NCBI GenBank assembly: GCA_011523155.1
Contig: WTHL01000332.1
Coordinates: forward strand, 1 to 11,112
Direction of reading: 5' to 3'
DNA from: Synechococcus sp. PL34863bin_39
Lineage (GTDB): Bacteria > Cyanobacteriota > Cyanobacteriia > PCC-6307 > Cyanobiaceae
DNA: 11,112 bases
Positions within the stretch are counted from its first letter, which is position 1. Every line of letters starts with the position of its first letter. Position numbers and translations under genes: made by a program. Under the pieces are notes generated by a model that saw only the letters and a program-made list of their open reading frames with translations, made no database searches and was not told where the DNA came from. Positions 1 through 6,474 of the stretch are shown here, piece after piece.

Positions 1-707
1 GGCTTGAGCGCATGATCCAGTTCAAGGAGAAAGCCGTCAAACAGGGTGACAACGTCTCCGTCGGCCTCCTCGACTACCCCGTGCTGATGGCTGCGGACAT
101 CCTTCTCTATGACGCCGATCTCGTTCCCGTCGGAGAAGACCAGAAACAGCATCTCGAACTCGCCCGCGACATCGCTCAGCAGCGGATCAACGCCCGCTTC
201 GGCAACGATGACTCTCCTGTCCTCAAGGTTCCGAAGCCCTTGATTCTCAAGGAAGGGGCAAGGGTGATGAGCCTCACCGACGGACGCAGCAAGATGAGCA
301 AGAGCGACCCCAATGAAGGCAGTCGCATCACATTGCTGGATCCTCCAGAACTGATCACCAAAAAGGTCAAGAGGGCCAAGACCGATCCTCAGATGGGCCT
401 TGAATTTGACAATCCTGATCGTCCTGAGACCGACAATCTGCTCGGCCTCTACGCGCTTCTGAGCGGCAAGGGTCGCCAGGCGGCTCAGGAGGAATGCGCC
501 GCCATGGGGTGGGGAACCTTCAAGCCCCTGCTTGCTGAAGCAACGGTGGCCGCGCTCGAGCCCATTCAGGAGCGCTACCGAGAGCTGATGGATGATCCCG
601 CGGAACTCGATCGCGTCCTTCAGGACGGTCGTGACCGAGCGAATGCCGTCGCCGAGGCCACAGTCAGCAGGGTTCGCAACAGCCTGGGCTTCCTGAAACA
701 CGGTTGA
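1..707 (+). CDS. trpS: Tryptophanyl-tRNA synthetase, C-terminal part (5' end outside window)
   Basis: Charges tRNA-Trp with tryptophan using ATP in the cytoplasm; class I synthetase. The reading frame is open from base 3, and the residues before the first visible Met (Leu-Glu-Arg-Met-Ile-Gln-Phe-Lys) match the family interior, so that Met is not the start. About 234 residues are present of a usual length near 335. Visible family signatures are the tryptophan-site stretch DYPVLMAADILLY, the segment VPVGEDQKQHLELARDIAQ, and the ATP-binding loop KMSKS at bases 291-305 (GRSKMSKSDPN). The C-terminal helical anticodon-recognition part runs to the TGA at 705-707. No interruption is seen. The Rossmann-fold start and the HIGH-type motif lie upstream of the window. 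No clear terminator follows it. Confidence 0.97.
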   Translation, partial: LERMIQFKEKAVKQGDNVSVGLLDYPVLMAADILLYDADLVPVGEDQKQHLELARDIAQQRINARFGNDDSPVLKVPKPLILKEGARVMSLTDGRSKMSKSDPNEGSRITLLDPPELITKKVKRAKTDPQMGLEFDNPDRPETDNLLGLYALLSGKGRQAAQEECAAMGWGTFKPLLAEATVAALEPIQERYRELMDDPAELDRVLQDGRDRANAVAEATVSRVRNSLGFLKHG

Positions 708-1040
708 TTCGGCGGCTCATAACGCGTTTCCCTCCCGGATGCAACTAATCATTGCCCAAGCGTTACACAAGCCGAGCTAATCATTAGAACTCCCTGAGAG
801 CCTCGCCCTCCAGGCGACCAGCGACGACCCACGAATCAAGTGGCAGCGAAGAGTCTCATGGGTCCAGGCCCTGAGTCGGTCGTGCTGACGCCGTCACTGC
901 ACACAACGCATCGTCAGTCAAGGTCGGCGTCTGAGGGGTCGCATCAGGTTGGGGGCACTCTCCATCGTGAGATTCCCTTGCGAGTGAGCTGGTCCTTGTC
1001 TCAGAACTTCCGGACGATCGGCACTGTGAAGCCTGCGCTG
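708..1040. other. Gap between trpS and the lysozyme gene
   Basis: These 333 bases contain no reading frame with recognisable protein content on either strand. An open frame continues upstream of the lysozyme start to a GTG at 840, but its translation is low-complexity, Ser/Arg-rich and unlike a signal peptide or domain, so I treat it as noncoding. The gap holds two copies of a 9-base repeat (745-753 and 777-785) and a small hairpin (arms 803-807 and 813-817, five-base loop) with no T run after it. It presumably contains the 3' end of the trpS transcript and the promoter of the lysozyme gene, but I cannot place a convincing -35/-10 pair. Confidence 0.6.
745..785. repeat. Pair of 9-base direct repeats, CTAATCATT
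   Basis: CTAATCATT occurs at 745-753 and again at 777-785, 32 bases apart start to start, which is close to three turns of the helix. The second copy extends to CTAATCATTAG (777-787), a palindrome apart from its central base. The repeats are AT-rich in a GC-rich neighbourhood and lie in the noncoding gap upstream of the lysozyme gene, as expected of a pair of operator half-sites. No binding protein is known to me; the regulatory role is inference. Confidence 0.45.
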
Positions 1041-1688
1041 ATGCGGAGAGCCAAACTCTGCGTTCTTCCGGCCTTCGCTGTCGTTGGGACCGCACTGCTC
1101 ACAGGCCAGGCTCTGCATGCAGAACGCTCCGCTGAGCGGATCGATCAAGGAGCACTGGTTTCAAGCCATCTGCAACAGGCCCAGGCCTTGTCCCAAGACC
1201 TGGATCAGAGCGGGACATACCGGATCACGCCAGAGCGCAGAGCACTGCTGAACACCATCCGCTATGCAGAAGGGACGTGGAAGGACGGCCACGACCTCGG
1301 CTACCGCACCCTCTACGGCGGGGGCCAGTTCACGGACCTCTCGAAACATCCAGATCGGATCGTGGTGCGACGCTATGCAAGTGCCGCGGCTGGGGCCTAT
1401 CAGTTTCTGCCTGCAACCTGGACCCAGGTCGCCCGGGAGCTTGACCTGCCGAGCTTCGAGCCGAAGCATCAGGACCAGGCGGCGCTCCGCCTGATCGAAC
1501 GCCGTGGGGCCCTCAACGAAATCGATGAACGGGGGCTCACCCGCACAGCAATGCACAGGCTTGCTCCGGAATGGGCTTCATTCCCCACCCACTCAGGGCG
1601 CAGTGCCTACGGGCAACCGGTGAAGAGCCACGCCGAGCTGGCCAGCTTCTACAGCCAGAACCTCCGTCAGATTCGTCAGGGCGCCTGA
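1041..1688 (+). CDS. Secreted lambda-type lysozyme (GH104 family muramidase)
   Basis: Predicted peptidoglycan-cleaving enzyme of the phage lambda R endolysin type (lytic transglycosylase, COG4678/GH104). Residues 1-27 form a signal peptide: basic start (Met-Arg-Arg-Ala-Lys), hydrophobic core and a Leu-His-Ala cleavage site. The domain spans about residues 67-205. Its Glu77 in YAEGT lines up with the catalytic Glu19 of lambda R (WSEGT). Other shared blocks are GG-x-FTDLS-x-HP, AGAYQFLP-x-TW, F-x-P-x-x-QD-x-AAL, ERRGAL, and W-AS-P followed by YGQ. The 215-residue protein exceeds lambda R (158) mainly by the signal peptide and linker. I chose ATG 1041 because it starts the signal peptide; GTG 1026 adds five residues and is possible. 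Neither has a good ribosome site. There are no holin or phage genes nearby, so it is probably a resident wall-remodelling enzyme. It converges on DUF2605 with 13 bases between stops. Confidence 0.85.
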   Translation: MRRAKLCVLPAFAVVGTALLTGQALHAERSAERIDQGALVSSHLQQAQALSQDLDQSGTYRITPERRALLNTIRYAEGTWKDGHDLGYRTLYGGGQFTDLSKHPDRIVVRRYASAAAGAYQFLPATWTQVARELDLPSFEPKHQDQAALRLIERRGALNEIDERGLTRTAMHRLAPEWASFPTHSGRSAYGQPVKSHAELASFYSQNLRQIRQGA

Positions 1689-1707
1689 CGAAGGATTGCG
1701 ATCAGGC
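1683..1707. terminator. Possible shared hairpin between convergent stop codons
   Basis: GCCTGA at 1683-1688 and TCAGGC at 1702-1707 are exact reverse complements separated by 13 bases. Each arm holds the last Ala codon and the TGA stop of one of the two converging genes (lysozyme on plus, DUF2605 on minus). A 6-base-pair stem at this spot could act as a two-way terminator. There is no T run on either side, and both genes ending Ala-stop would produce this symmetry by itself, so the call is weak. Confidence 0.3.
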
Positions 1708-2043
1708 CGAGGCTCTCGAGACCCTGGCCGCCAGCGACCAGACCTCGGTCACCAGCTGATGCCAAGGAGCCATGGCATCCATGGAGACCGCCATGGCCTG
1801 GGGAGACGCATCAACAAGCGCGCGCGTGGCCGCAATCGCCTTCAGGCCATTCTGAAGACGCGCCGCCATCGCCTTGCGTTCGTCGGGCCCCATCACGTCG
1901 TCAGGGCAGGTCTTGAGAAGCTCCTCGCCGCGCTGGAACCAATGGGTGAAGTCCGTGAGCAACGATGCGAGAAGGTTGGCCATGAGTGCGTCCGCACCAC
2001 TGGGATCCCTGGGAACGCCGGCGCCCGAAGAGGTTGATTCCAT
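1702..2043 (-). CDS. DUF2605 family protein, cyanobacterial, function unknown
   Basis: Small 113-residue protein. I recognise the DUF2605 family from the pattern DF-x-HWF-x-RG-x-x-LL in the first half (from about residue 31) and APWHQLVTEVW near the C-terminus, which is the family's most conserved block. It looks soluble and mostly helical: no signal peptide, membrane segment or cysteine cluster is seen. The start is the ATG at 2043, giving Met-Glu-Ser-Thr-Ser-Ser; a second Met 20 residues in (ATG at 1983-1981) is the alternative. Neither has a Shine-Dalgarno. The open frame continues upstream across thrS on the other strand, but that part is antisense shadow. It diverges from thrS with 24 bases between starts and converges on the lysozyme gene. 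The family has no established function that I know of. Confidence 0.85.
   Translation of the reverse strand: MESTSSGAGVPRDPSGADALMANLLASLLTDFTHWFQRGEELLKTCPDDVMGPDERKAMAARLQNGLKAIAATRALVDASPQAMAVSMDAMAPWHQLVTEVWSLAARVSRASA
1712..1728. repeat. 17-base repeat, copy 1 (inside DUF2605)
   Basis: GCTCTCGAGACCCTGGC here is identical to bases 8722-8738 inside prlC. Here it lies antisense near the C-terminal end of the DUF2605 coding region, so the two copies encode different peptides. It may be chance; see findings. Confidence 0.4.
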
Positions 2044-2064
2044 TGGGGTGCGTGACACGCCAAT
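2042..2064. promoter_or_regulatory. Imperfect inverted repeat between the DUF2605 and thrS starts
   Basis: The arms are ATTGG-G-GTG (2042-2050) and CAC-G-CCAAT (2056-2064): eight of nine positions pair, with a G/G mismatch, around a five-base centre. An alternative perfect core is GCGTG-A-CACGC (2050-2060). The repeat covers nearly the whole 24-base space between the divergent start codons and overlaps the DUF2605 ATG. It could be an operator controlling both genes, or an RNA hairpin near the thrS start codon. The symmetry is directly visible; a regulatory role is inference. Confidence 0.4.
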
Positions 2065-2067
2065 AGG

Positions 2068-3897
2068 ATGGCGGTTGACGTGCCGAAACCGTTGAGCAGC
2101 GCAGCAGTGACCGCCCAGACCCCAGCCGAGACGGTGGTACTGCCAAAAACCAGTGAGAGTGATGCACTCCTGAGGATCCGTCACTCCATGAGCCATGTCA
2201 TGGCGATGGCGGTTCAGAAGCTCTTCCCCAATGCTCAGGTCACGATCGGCCCCTGGACGGAAAGCGGCTTCTATTACGACTTCGACAATCCAGACCCTTT
2301 CACGGAGGCCGATCTGAAGGCGATCCGTAAGGAGATGATCAAGATCATCAATCGCAAATTGCCCCTCGAGCGTCTCGAAGTCAGTAGAGAGGAAGCGGAA
2401 ACGAAGATCAAGGCCCTCAACGAGCCCTACAAGCTTGAGATCCTGGCCGGGATTCAGGAGCCCATCACCCTGTACACCCTGGGGGACACCTGGTGGGACC
2501 TTTGTGCCGGCCCCCACGTCGCCAACACAGGTGAACTCAACCCGAAGGCCTTTGAGCTGGAGAGTGTCGCGGGCGCCTACTGGCGAGGGGATGAAACCAA
2601 GGCCCAACTGCAGCGCATCTACGGAACTGCCTGGGAGACGCCGGAGCAGCTTGCCGAACACAAGCGCAGGAAAGAAGAAGCACTGCGCCGCGATCACCGC
2701 AGGATCGGCACCGACCTCGACCTCTTCTCCATTGAAGACGAGGCAGGGGCCGGTCTTGTGTTCTGGCATCCACGCGGTGCTCGCATGCGCCTCCTGATCG
2801 AGGACTTCTGGCGCCAGGCCCACTTTGAAGGCGGCTACGAGCTCCTTTACACCCCCCACGTTGCAGACATCAGCCTGTGGAAGACATCAGGTCATCTGGA
2901 CTTCTACAGCGAGAGCATGTTCGGACCGATGGAGGTCGATGAGCGGGAATACCAGCTCAAGCCGATGAACTGCCCGTTTCACGTGCTGACCTACGCCAGC
3001 ACTCTCCGCAGCTACAGGGAACTGCCGATTCGCTGGGCAGAGCTTGGAACGGTTTATCGCTACGAACGACCGGGAGTGATGCACGGCCTGATGCGGGTCC
3101 GGGGATTCACCCAGGACGATGCCCACGTGTTCTGCCTGCCTGAACAGATCAGCGATGAGATCCTGCGGATTCTTGATCTGACGGAACGGATCCTCTCCAC
3201 CTTCGATTTCCGCAACTACGAAATCAATTTGTCCACGCGGCCGGAGAAATCAATCGGCGAGGACGCCGTCTGGGATCTGGCCACCCAGGGACTGATCGAG
3301 GCGCTTGAACGCAAGGGCTGGAGCTACAAAATCGATGAAGGCGGTGGTGCGTTCTACGGACCGAAGATCGATCTGAAGATCGAAGATGCGATCGGCCGGA
3401 TGTGGCAGTGCTCAACCATCCAACTCGATTTCAATCTGCCCGAGCGCTTCAAGCTGGACTACATCGCGGCGGATGGCAGCAAACAGCGCCCGATCATGAT
3501 CCACAGAGCCATCTTCGGATCCCTCGAGCGGTTCTTCGGAATCATGACCGAGAACTACGCCGGTGACTTCCCTTTCTGGCTTGCACCCGAACAGATTCGA
3601 CTGCTTCCGGTGACCGACGAGGTTCAGGACTATGCAGAGTCCCTTTGCCAACAGCTCAAGGCAGCCGGGGTCAGGGCATCCGTTGATCGAAGCGGTGAAC
3701 GGCTGGGCAAACTCATCCGGACCGGGGAGAAAATGAAGATTCCCCTTCTGGCGGTGATCGGAGCGAAGGAAGCCGAACAGGCATCGGCCAGTTTGCGCAG
3801 CAGGCGAGACGGCGATCTCGGACTCGTTAGTGCTGAGGCACTGGTCGACGCCGCGACCCTGGCGAACCGGAAGCGCAGCGCAGGGCTGGACCTATGA
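2068..3897 (+). CDS. thrS: Threonyl-tRNA synthetase, short form lacking the TGS domain
   Basis: Class II synthetase charging tRNA-Thr in the cytoplasm. The 609-residue protein has an editing domain with its zinc-like motif HSMSH (His39, His43) and CAGPH (Cys146, His150), which removes mis-attached serine. It is followed by the catalytic core: motif 1 near GARMRLLIEDFW, motif 2 with YRYERPG (Arg334), and motif 3 with GSLERFFG (Arg488). The zinc ligands Cys302, His353 and His479 have exactly the spacing of E. coli Cys334, His385 and His511. The C-terminal anticodon-binding domain starts near LLPVTDEVQ. Only 38 residues precede the first editing His, against 72 in E. coli, so the N-terminal TGS domain is missing, as I recall for relatives. 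Start ATG 2068 has no ribosome site; in-frame GTGs at 2080 and 2107 are alternatives. It overlaps DUF1824 by 4 bases (ATGA). Confidence 0.97.
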   Translation: MAVDVPKPLSSAAVTAQTPAETVVLPKTSESDALLRIRHSMSHVMAMAVQKLFPNAQVTIGPWTESGFYYDFDNPDPFTEADLKAIRKEMIKIINRKLPLERLEVSREEAETKIKALNEPYKLEILAGIQEPITLYTLGDTWWDLCAGPHVANTGELNPKAFELESVAGAYWRGDETKAQLQRIYGTAWETPEQLAEHKRRKEEALRRDHRRIGTDLDLFSIEDEAGAGLVFWHPRGARMRLLIEDFWRQAHFEGGYELLYTPHVADISLWKTSGHLDFYSESMFGPMEVDEREYQLKPMNCPFHVLTYASTLRSYRELPIRWAELGTVYRYERPGVMHGLMRVRGFTQDDAHVFCLPEQISDEILRILDLTERILSTFDFRNYEINLSTRPEKSIGEDAVWDLATQGLIEALERKGWSYKIDEGGGAFYGPKIDLKIEDAIGRMWQCSTIQLDFNLPERFKLDYIAADGSKQRPIMIHRAIFGSLERFFGIMTENYAGDFPFWLAPEQIRLLPVTDEVQDYAESLCQQLKAAGVRASVDRSGERLGKLIRTGEKMKIPLLAVIGAKEAEQASASLRSRRDGDLGLVSAEALVDAATLANRKRSAGLDL

Positions 3898-4289
3898 GCG
3901 AGCCCAACGTGCAAGCTCTCAAGGATCTGGCGACGCTGCGCACCGCACCTGAGCTCTCCGACGAGCTCAGGATCCTGCTCCGTTCCGAACTGGATACAGC
4001 TCTGAAAGCGTTTGACTGGTTCACGGTGGGCGTGATGGCACCGTCAACTGATGCGGCACTGCAGGCACTGCGTGGTGTCGAAACGACACTCCAATGGAAG
4101 GAGATGCGCGTCGAAGAGCCGCCGAAGGACCAGGGTCCTGTTTTCCTGAAGGCGAACCAATCCACGGGTCTGATTCGGATCCGCATTGAGCATGGCCTTG
4201 GGGAGGGCGTGTTGATCAGTGGTCACAGCACTGTCCCGGAACAGCCGGGCATGACCTGGGGCCCTTTTCCCCTCGATTTCTTCAGCTGA
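3894..4289 (+). CDS. DUF1824 family protein, cyanobacterial, function unknown
   Basis: A 131-residue soluble protein that I recognise as the cyanobacterial DUF1824 family. The N-terminal half is helical (LRTAPELSDELRILLRSELDTALKAFDWFTVGVMAPS). The C-terminal half looks like a beta-rich single domain: GPVFLKANQSTGLIRIRIEHGLGEGVLISGH, ending in the block MTWGPFPLDFF, which is typical of the family. There is no signal peptide, membrane segment or catalytic motif. ATG 3894 overlaps the thrS stop in ATGA, so it is almost certainly co-transcribed and perhaps translationally coupled with thrS. It is followed after 68 bases by glk. The function is unknown; the tight link to thrS makes a role near threonyl-tRNA synthesis possible, but that is inference from position only. 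Confidence 0.85.
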   Translation: MSEPNVQALKDLATLRTAPELSDELRILLRSELDTALKAFDWFTVGVMAPSTDAALQALRGVETTLQWKEMRVEEPPKDQGPVFLKANQSTGLIRIRIEHGLGEGVLISGHSTVPEQPGMTWGPFPLDFFS

Positions 4290-4310
4290 GATCTGACGTG
4301 GGATCTGACG
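4290..4310. repeat. Tandem pair of GATCTGACG, 12-base period
   Basis: GATCTGACG occurs at 4290-4298 and 4302-4310, directly after the DUF1824 stop codon and before the glk ribosome site. The three bases between copies are TGG. The 12-base spacing is not a helical turn, so a protein-binding role is doubtful; a short slippage duplication is just as likely. Confidence 0.4.
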
Positions 4311-4347
4311 GTTCCTGCTTGCCGATTGACGCGGCACCATGCAGCCT

Positions 4348-4356
4348 GAGGTGATC
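4348..4356 (+). promoter_or_regulatory. Extended Shine-Dalgarno of glk
   Basis: GAGGTGATC is nine consecutive bases complementary to the usual 3' end of bacterial 16S rRNA (ending ATCACCTCCTTT). It stands one base before ATG 4358, with the core GAGG at a workable distance (six bases) from it. This fixes the glk start at 4358 over the downstream ATG at 4376. Most other genes here have weak or no ribosome site, so this one stands out. Confidence 0.6.
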
Positions 4357-4357
4357 G

Positions 4358-5443
4358 ATGGATCACTCCAGGGAGATGGCGTCGGGCACCTTTCTTGCAG
4401 GAGATCTCGGTGGCACCAAAACGCTTCTCGCGATCTACGGACAACGGGGCGATGAACTCAAGCCGCTGCACTGGAAGCGTTACGTCTCCGCTGAATGGAA
4501 CTGCCTTGAGGACATGCTGCGGCATTACCTGGAGGATGTGCCGTCATCGCTGGCCCGACCAGCCACCAGTTGCATCGCCGTCGCTGGTCCTGTTCACGAC
4601 GGCAGCGCCAAGCTCACCAACCTTCCCTGGACTCTGCGGAACCAGGAGTTGGCCGAAGCCGCTGATCTGCAGCGACTTGAGCTGGTCAACGATTTTGCAG
4701 TCCTGATCCACGGATTGCCGCATTTCAGCCAGGACCAGCAGGTCCTGCTCCAGCGTCCGAAGCCAGGAGGAGACGCACCCCCCTCCACTGGCGGCCCCGT
4801 CGCGATTCTGGGAGCCGGAACAGGCCTCGGGATGGCCCGAGGCGTGCCGGGGGTGACGGGATGGACAGCTCTGGCCAGTGAAGGAGGCCACCGGGAATTC
4901 GCGCCACGGACCGAGGATGAGTGGAGCCTGGCGTCATGGCTGCGTTCCGACCTTGACCTCGATCGGCTGTCTGTCGAACGGATCGTCAGTGGCACCGGCC
5001 TTGGGCATGTCATGCGCTGGCAGCTCCAACGTCCAGAAGGGGCGGGTCACCCGCTCCAGCAGGCGGCGCATGCCTGGCGTCATACCGCTGTGGATGCTGA
5101 GGGTTACCAGGATCTACCGGCGCTTGTCGCCCAGGGCGCTGAGACGGGGGATCCACTGGCACGCCAAGCCCTGGATCTCTGGCTTGGCGCCTATGGCTCC
5201 GCGGCGGGAGACCTGGCGCTGCAGGAGCTGTGCAGCGGAGGCCTCTGGGTGGGTGGCGGCACCGCATCCAAGCAACTCAACGGCTTGCGATCCGCGAGTT
5301 TTCTCGAGCCGATGCGTCGCAAAGGTCGCTTCAGACCATTCATCGAATCGCTCACAGTGAAGGCGGTGATCGATGACAACGCTGGTTTGTTCAGCGCAGC
5401 CTGCAGAGCAAGGGATCTGATGCGCATGCAACCCGATGCCTGA
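4358..5443 (+). CDS. glk: Glucokinase (Glk family, ATP-dependent)
   Basis: Phosphorylates glucose to glucose 6-phosphate with ATP in the cytoplasm, feeding glycolysis or the oxidative pentose phosphate route. The 361 residues carry the full E. coli-type Glk signature set: phosphate-binding GDLGGTKT (residues 15-22), sugar-binding NLPWTL (88-93), LVNDFAV with catalytic Asp112, the second phosphate loop GAGTGLG (152-158), and EGGH (175-178), whose Glu and His contact glucose. VERIVSGTGL and a C-terminal GGTASK complete the fold. The protein is somewhat longer than E. coli Glk (321), with an extra Pro/Gly-rich loop (KPGGDAPPSTGGP) before the second phosphate loop. It has no membrane segment. It is probably in the same transcript as thrS and DUF1824 upstream (68-base gap), with thrB 83 bases downstream. 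In a phototroph it may salvage free glucose from glycogen, sucrose or glucosylglycerol turnover or from uptake; that is inference. Confidence 0.95.
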   Translation: MDHSREMASGTFLAGDLGGTKTLLAIYGQRGDELKPLHWKRYVSAEWNCLEDMLRHYLEDVPSSLARPATSCIAVAGPVHDGSAKLTNLPWTLRNQELAEAADLQRLELVNDFAVLIHGLPHFSQDQQVLLQRPKPGGDAPPSTGGPVAILGAGTGLGMARGVPGVTGWTALASEGGHREFAPRTEDEWSLASWLRSDLDLDRLSVERIVSGTGLGHVMRWQLQRPEGAGHPLQQAAHAWRHTAVDAEGYQDLPALVAQGAETGDPLARQALDLWLGAYGSAAGDLALQELCSGGLWVGGGTASKQLNGLRSASFLEPMRRKGRFRPFIESLTVKAVIDDNAGLFSAACRARDLMRMQPDA

Positions 5444-5451
5444 GCCCGAGT

Positions 5452-5496
5452 CCTGAGACCGATTCCCACCGATCTGAGCCTCGATGCCCTCTCAGG
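5452..5496. repeat. Distant inverted repeat in the glk-thrB gap
   Basis: CCTGAGA (5452-5458) and TCTCAGG (5490-5496) are exact reverse complements with 31 bases between them, in the 83-base gap between glk and thrB. The loop is long and no T run follows, so this is not a standard terminator. It ends 17 bases before the thrB ribosome site (AAGGA, 5514-5518), so a leader structure is possible. Confidence 0.25.
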
Positions 5497-5526
5497 TGAG
5501 ACACTGACGCAAGAAGGACGGCAGGG

Positions 5527-6474
5527 ATGGTGCAACCTCGCATCGACCAGACGGTGGTTGTTGATGTTCCTGCCACCACTGCGAACATCGGCCCTGGTTT
5601 CGATTGCCTGGGTGCGGCGCTGGATCTGAACAACCGTTTCACCATGCGCCGGATCGAGGGGGATGGTGAGCGCTTCGAACTGATCATTGAAGGTCAGGAA
5701 GGCAGTCACCTGCGTGGTGGGCCGGACAATCTCGTCTACCGAGCGGCCCAGCGTGTCTGGAAGGCCGCCGGCGAGGAACCCGTGGCCCTGGAGGCCAGGG
5801 TGCGTCTCGCTGTGCCTCCTGCGCGAGGACTCGGGAGCAGTGCAACGGCGATCGTCGCCGGACTGGTGGGGGCCAACGCCCTCGTGGGAGAGCCCCTCAG
5901 CCGTGAAAAATTGCTTGAGCTGGCCATTGATATCGAAGGACATCCCGACAACGTGGTGCCGTCGCTTCTCGGCGGGCTCTGCATGACCGCCAAGGCAGCT
6001 TCGCAGCGTTGGCGTGTTGTCCGTTGCGAGTGGCTTGCATCAGTGAAAGCTGTGGTTGCCATCCCTTCCATTCGTCTCAGCACCAGCGAAGCCCGCAGAG
6101 CAATGCCGAAATCAATCCCGGTCGGGGATGCGGTGGTCAACCTCGGAGCCCTCACGCTTCTGCTGCAGGGTCTGAGAACGGGCAACGGGGATCTGATCGC
6201 CGATGGCATGCATGACCGCCTGCATGAGCCCTACCGCTGGCGGCTGATCAAAGGGGGGCAGGAGGTCAGAGAGGCAGCGCTGAACGCGGGAGCCTGGGGG
6301 TGCGCGATCAGCGGCGCCGGACCGAGCATCCTGGCGCTCTGCGCGGAGGACAAGGGAGCTGCCGTCAGCCAGGCCATGGTGAGAGCCTGGGAAGCAGCTG
6401 GCGTGGCCAGCCGCGCACCACTGCTGAACCTCCAGACGACCGGCAGCCATTGGCAGCCCCATGGCGCTGGGTAG
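5527..6474 (+). CDS. thrB: Homoserine kinase
   Basis: Phosphorylates homoserine to O-phosphohomoserine, the step before threonine synthase in threonine synthesis; cytoplasmic GHMP-family kinase. The 315-residue length is normal. Visible motifs are the N-terminal [16 protein letters not shown] (residues 14-29), the ATP-binding loop [10 protein letters not shown] (99-108), and the C-terminal GHMP motif [12 protein letters not shown] (260-271). ATG 5527 is supported by AAGGA at 5514-5518 with an 8-base spacer, and it gives the usual short lead before the first motif. It follows glk at 83 bases and precedes ndhD at 56 bases. It shares the product threonine with thrS upstream, but glk and DUF1824 lie between, so a dedicated threonine operon is not shown. 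Confidence 0.96.
   Translation: MVQPRIDQTVVVDVPATTANIGPGFDCLGAALDLNNRFTMRRIEGDGERFELIIEGQEGSHLRGGPDNLVYRAAQRVWKAAGEEPVALEARVRLAVPPARGLGSSATAIVAGLVGANALVGEPLSREKLLELAIDIEGHPDNVVPSLLGGLCMTAKAASQRWRVVRCEWLASVKAVVAIPSIRLSTSEARRAMPKSIPVGDAVVNLGALTLLLQGLRTGNGDLIADGMHDRLHEPYRWRLIKGGQEVREAALNAGAWGCAISGAGPSILALCAEDKGAAVSQAMVRAWEAAGVASRAPLLNLQTTGSHWQPHGAG

Noticed and set aside
840..1040. 67-residue upstream extension of the lysozyme from a GTG at 840
   Set aside because: The extension is Ser/Arg-rich with no family resemblance and would bury the clear signal peptide that starts at 1041.
1696..2037. 113-codon plus-strand frame opposite DUF2605
   Set aside because: Its Arg/His-rich translation has no domain pattern, while the minus strand carries the conserved DUF2605 block.
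2044..2859. Long minus-strand open frame continuing upstream of DUF2605 (385 codons in all)
   Set aside because: It runs antisense to well-supported thrS; only the part from 2043 down matches a known family. Long antisense frames are common in GC-rich genes.
5191..5943. 250-codon minus-strand frame across glk and thrB
   Set aside because: Antisense to both genes, with low-complexity Ser/Arg/Pro-rich content.
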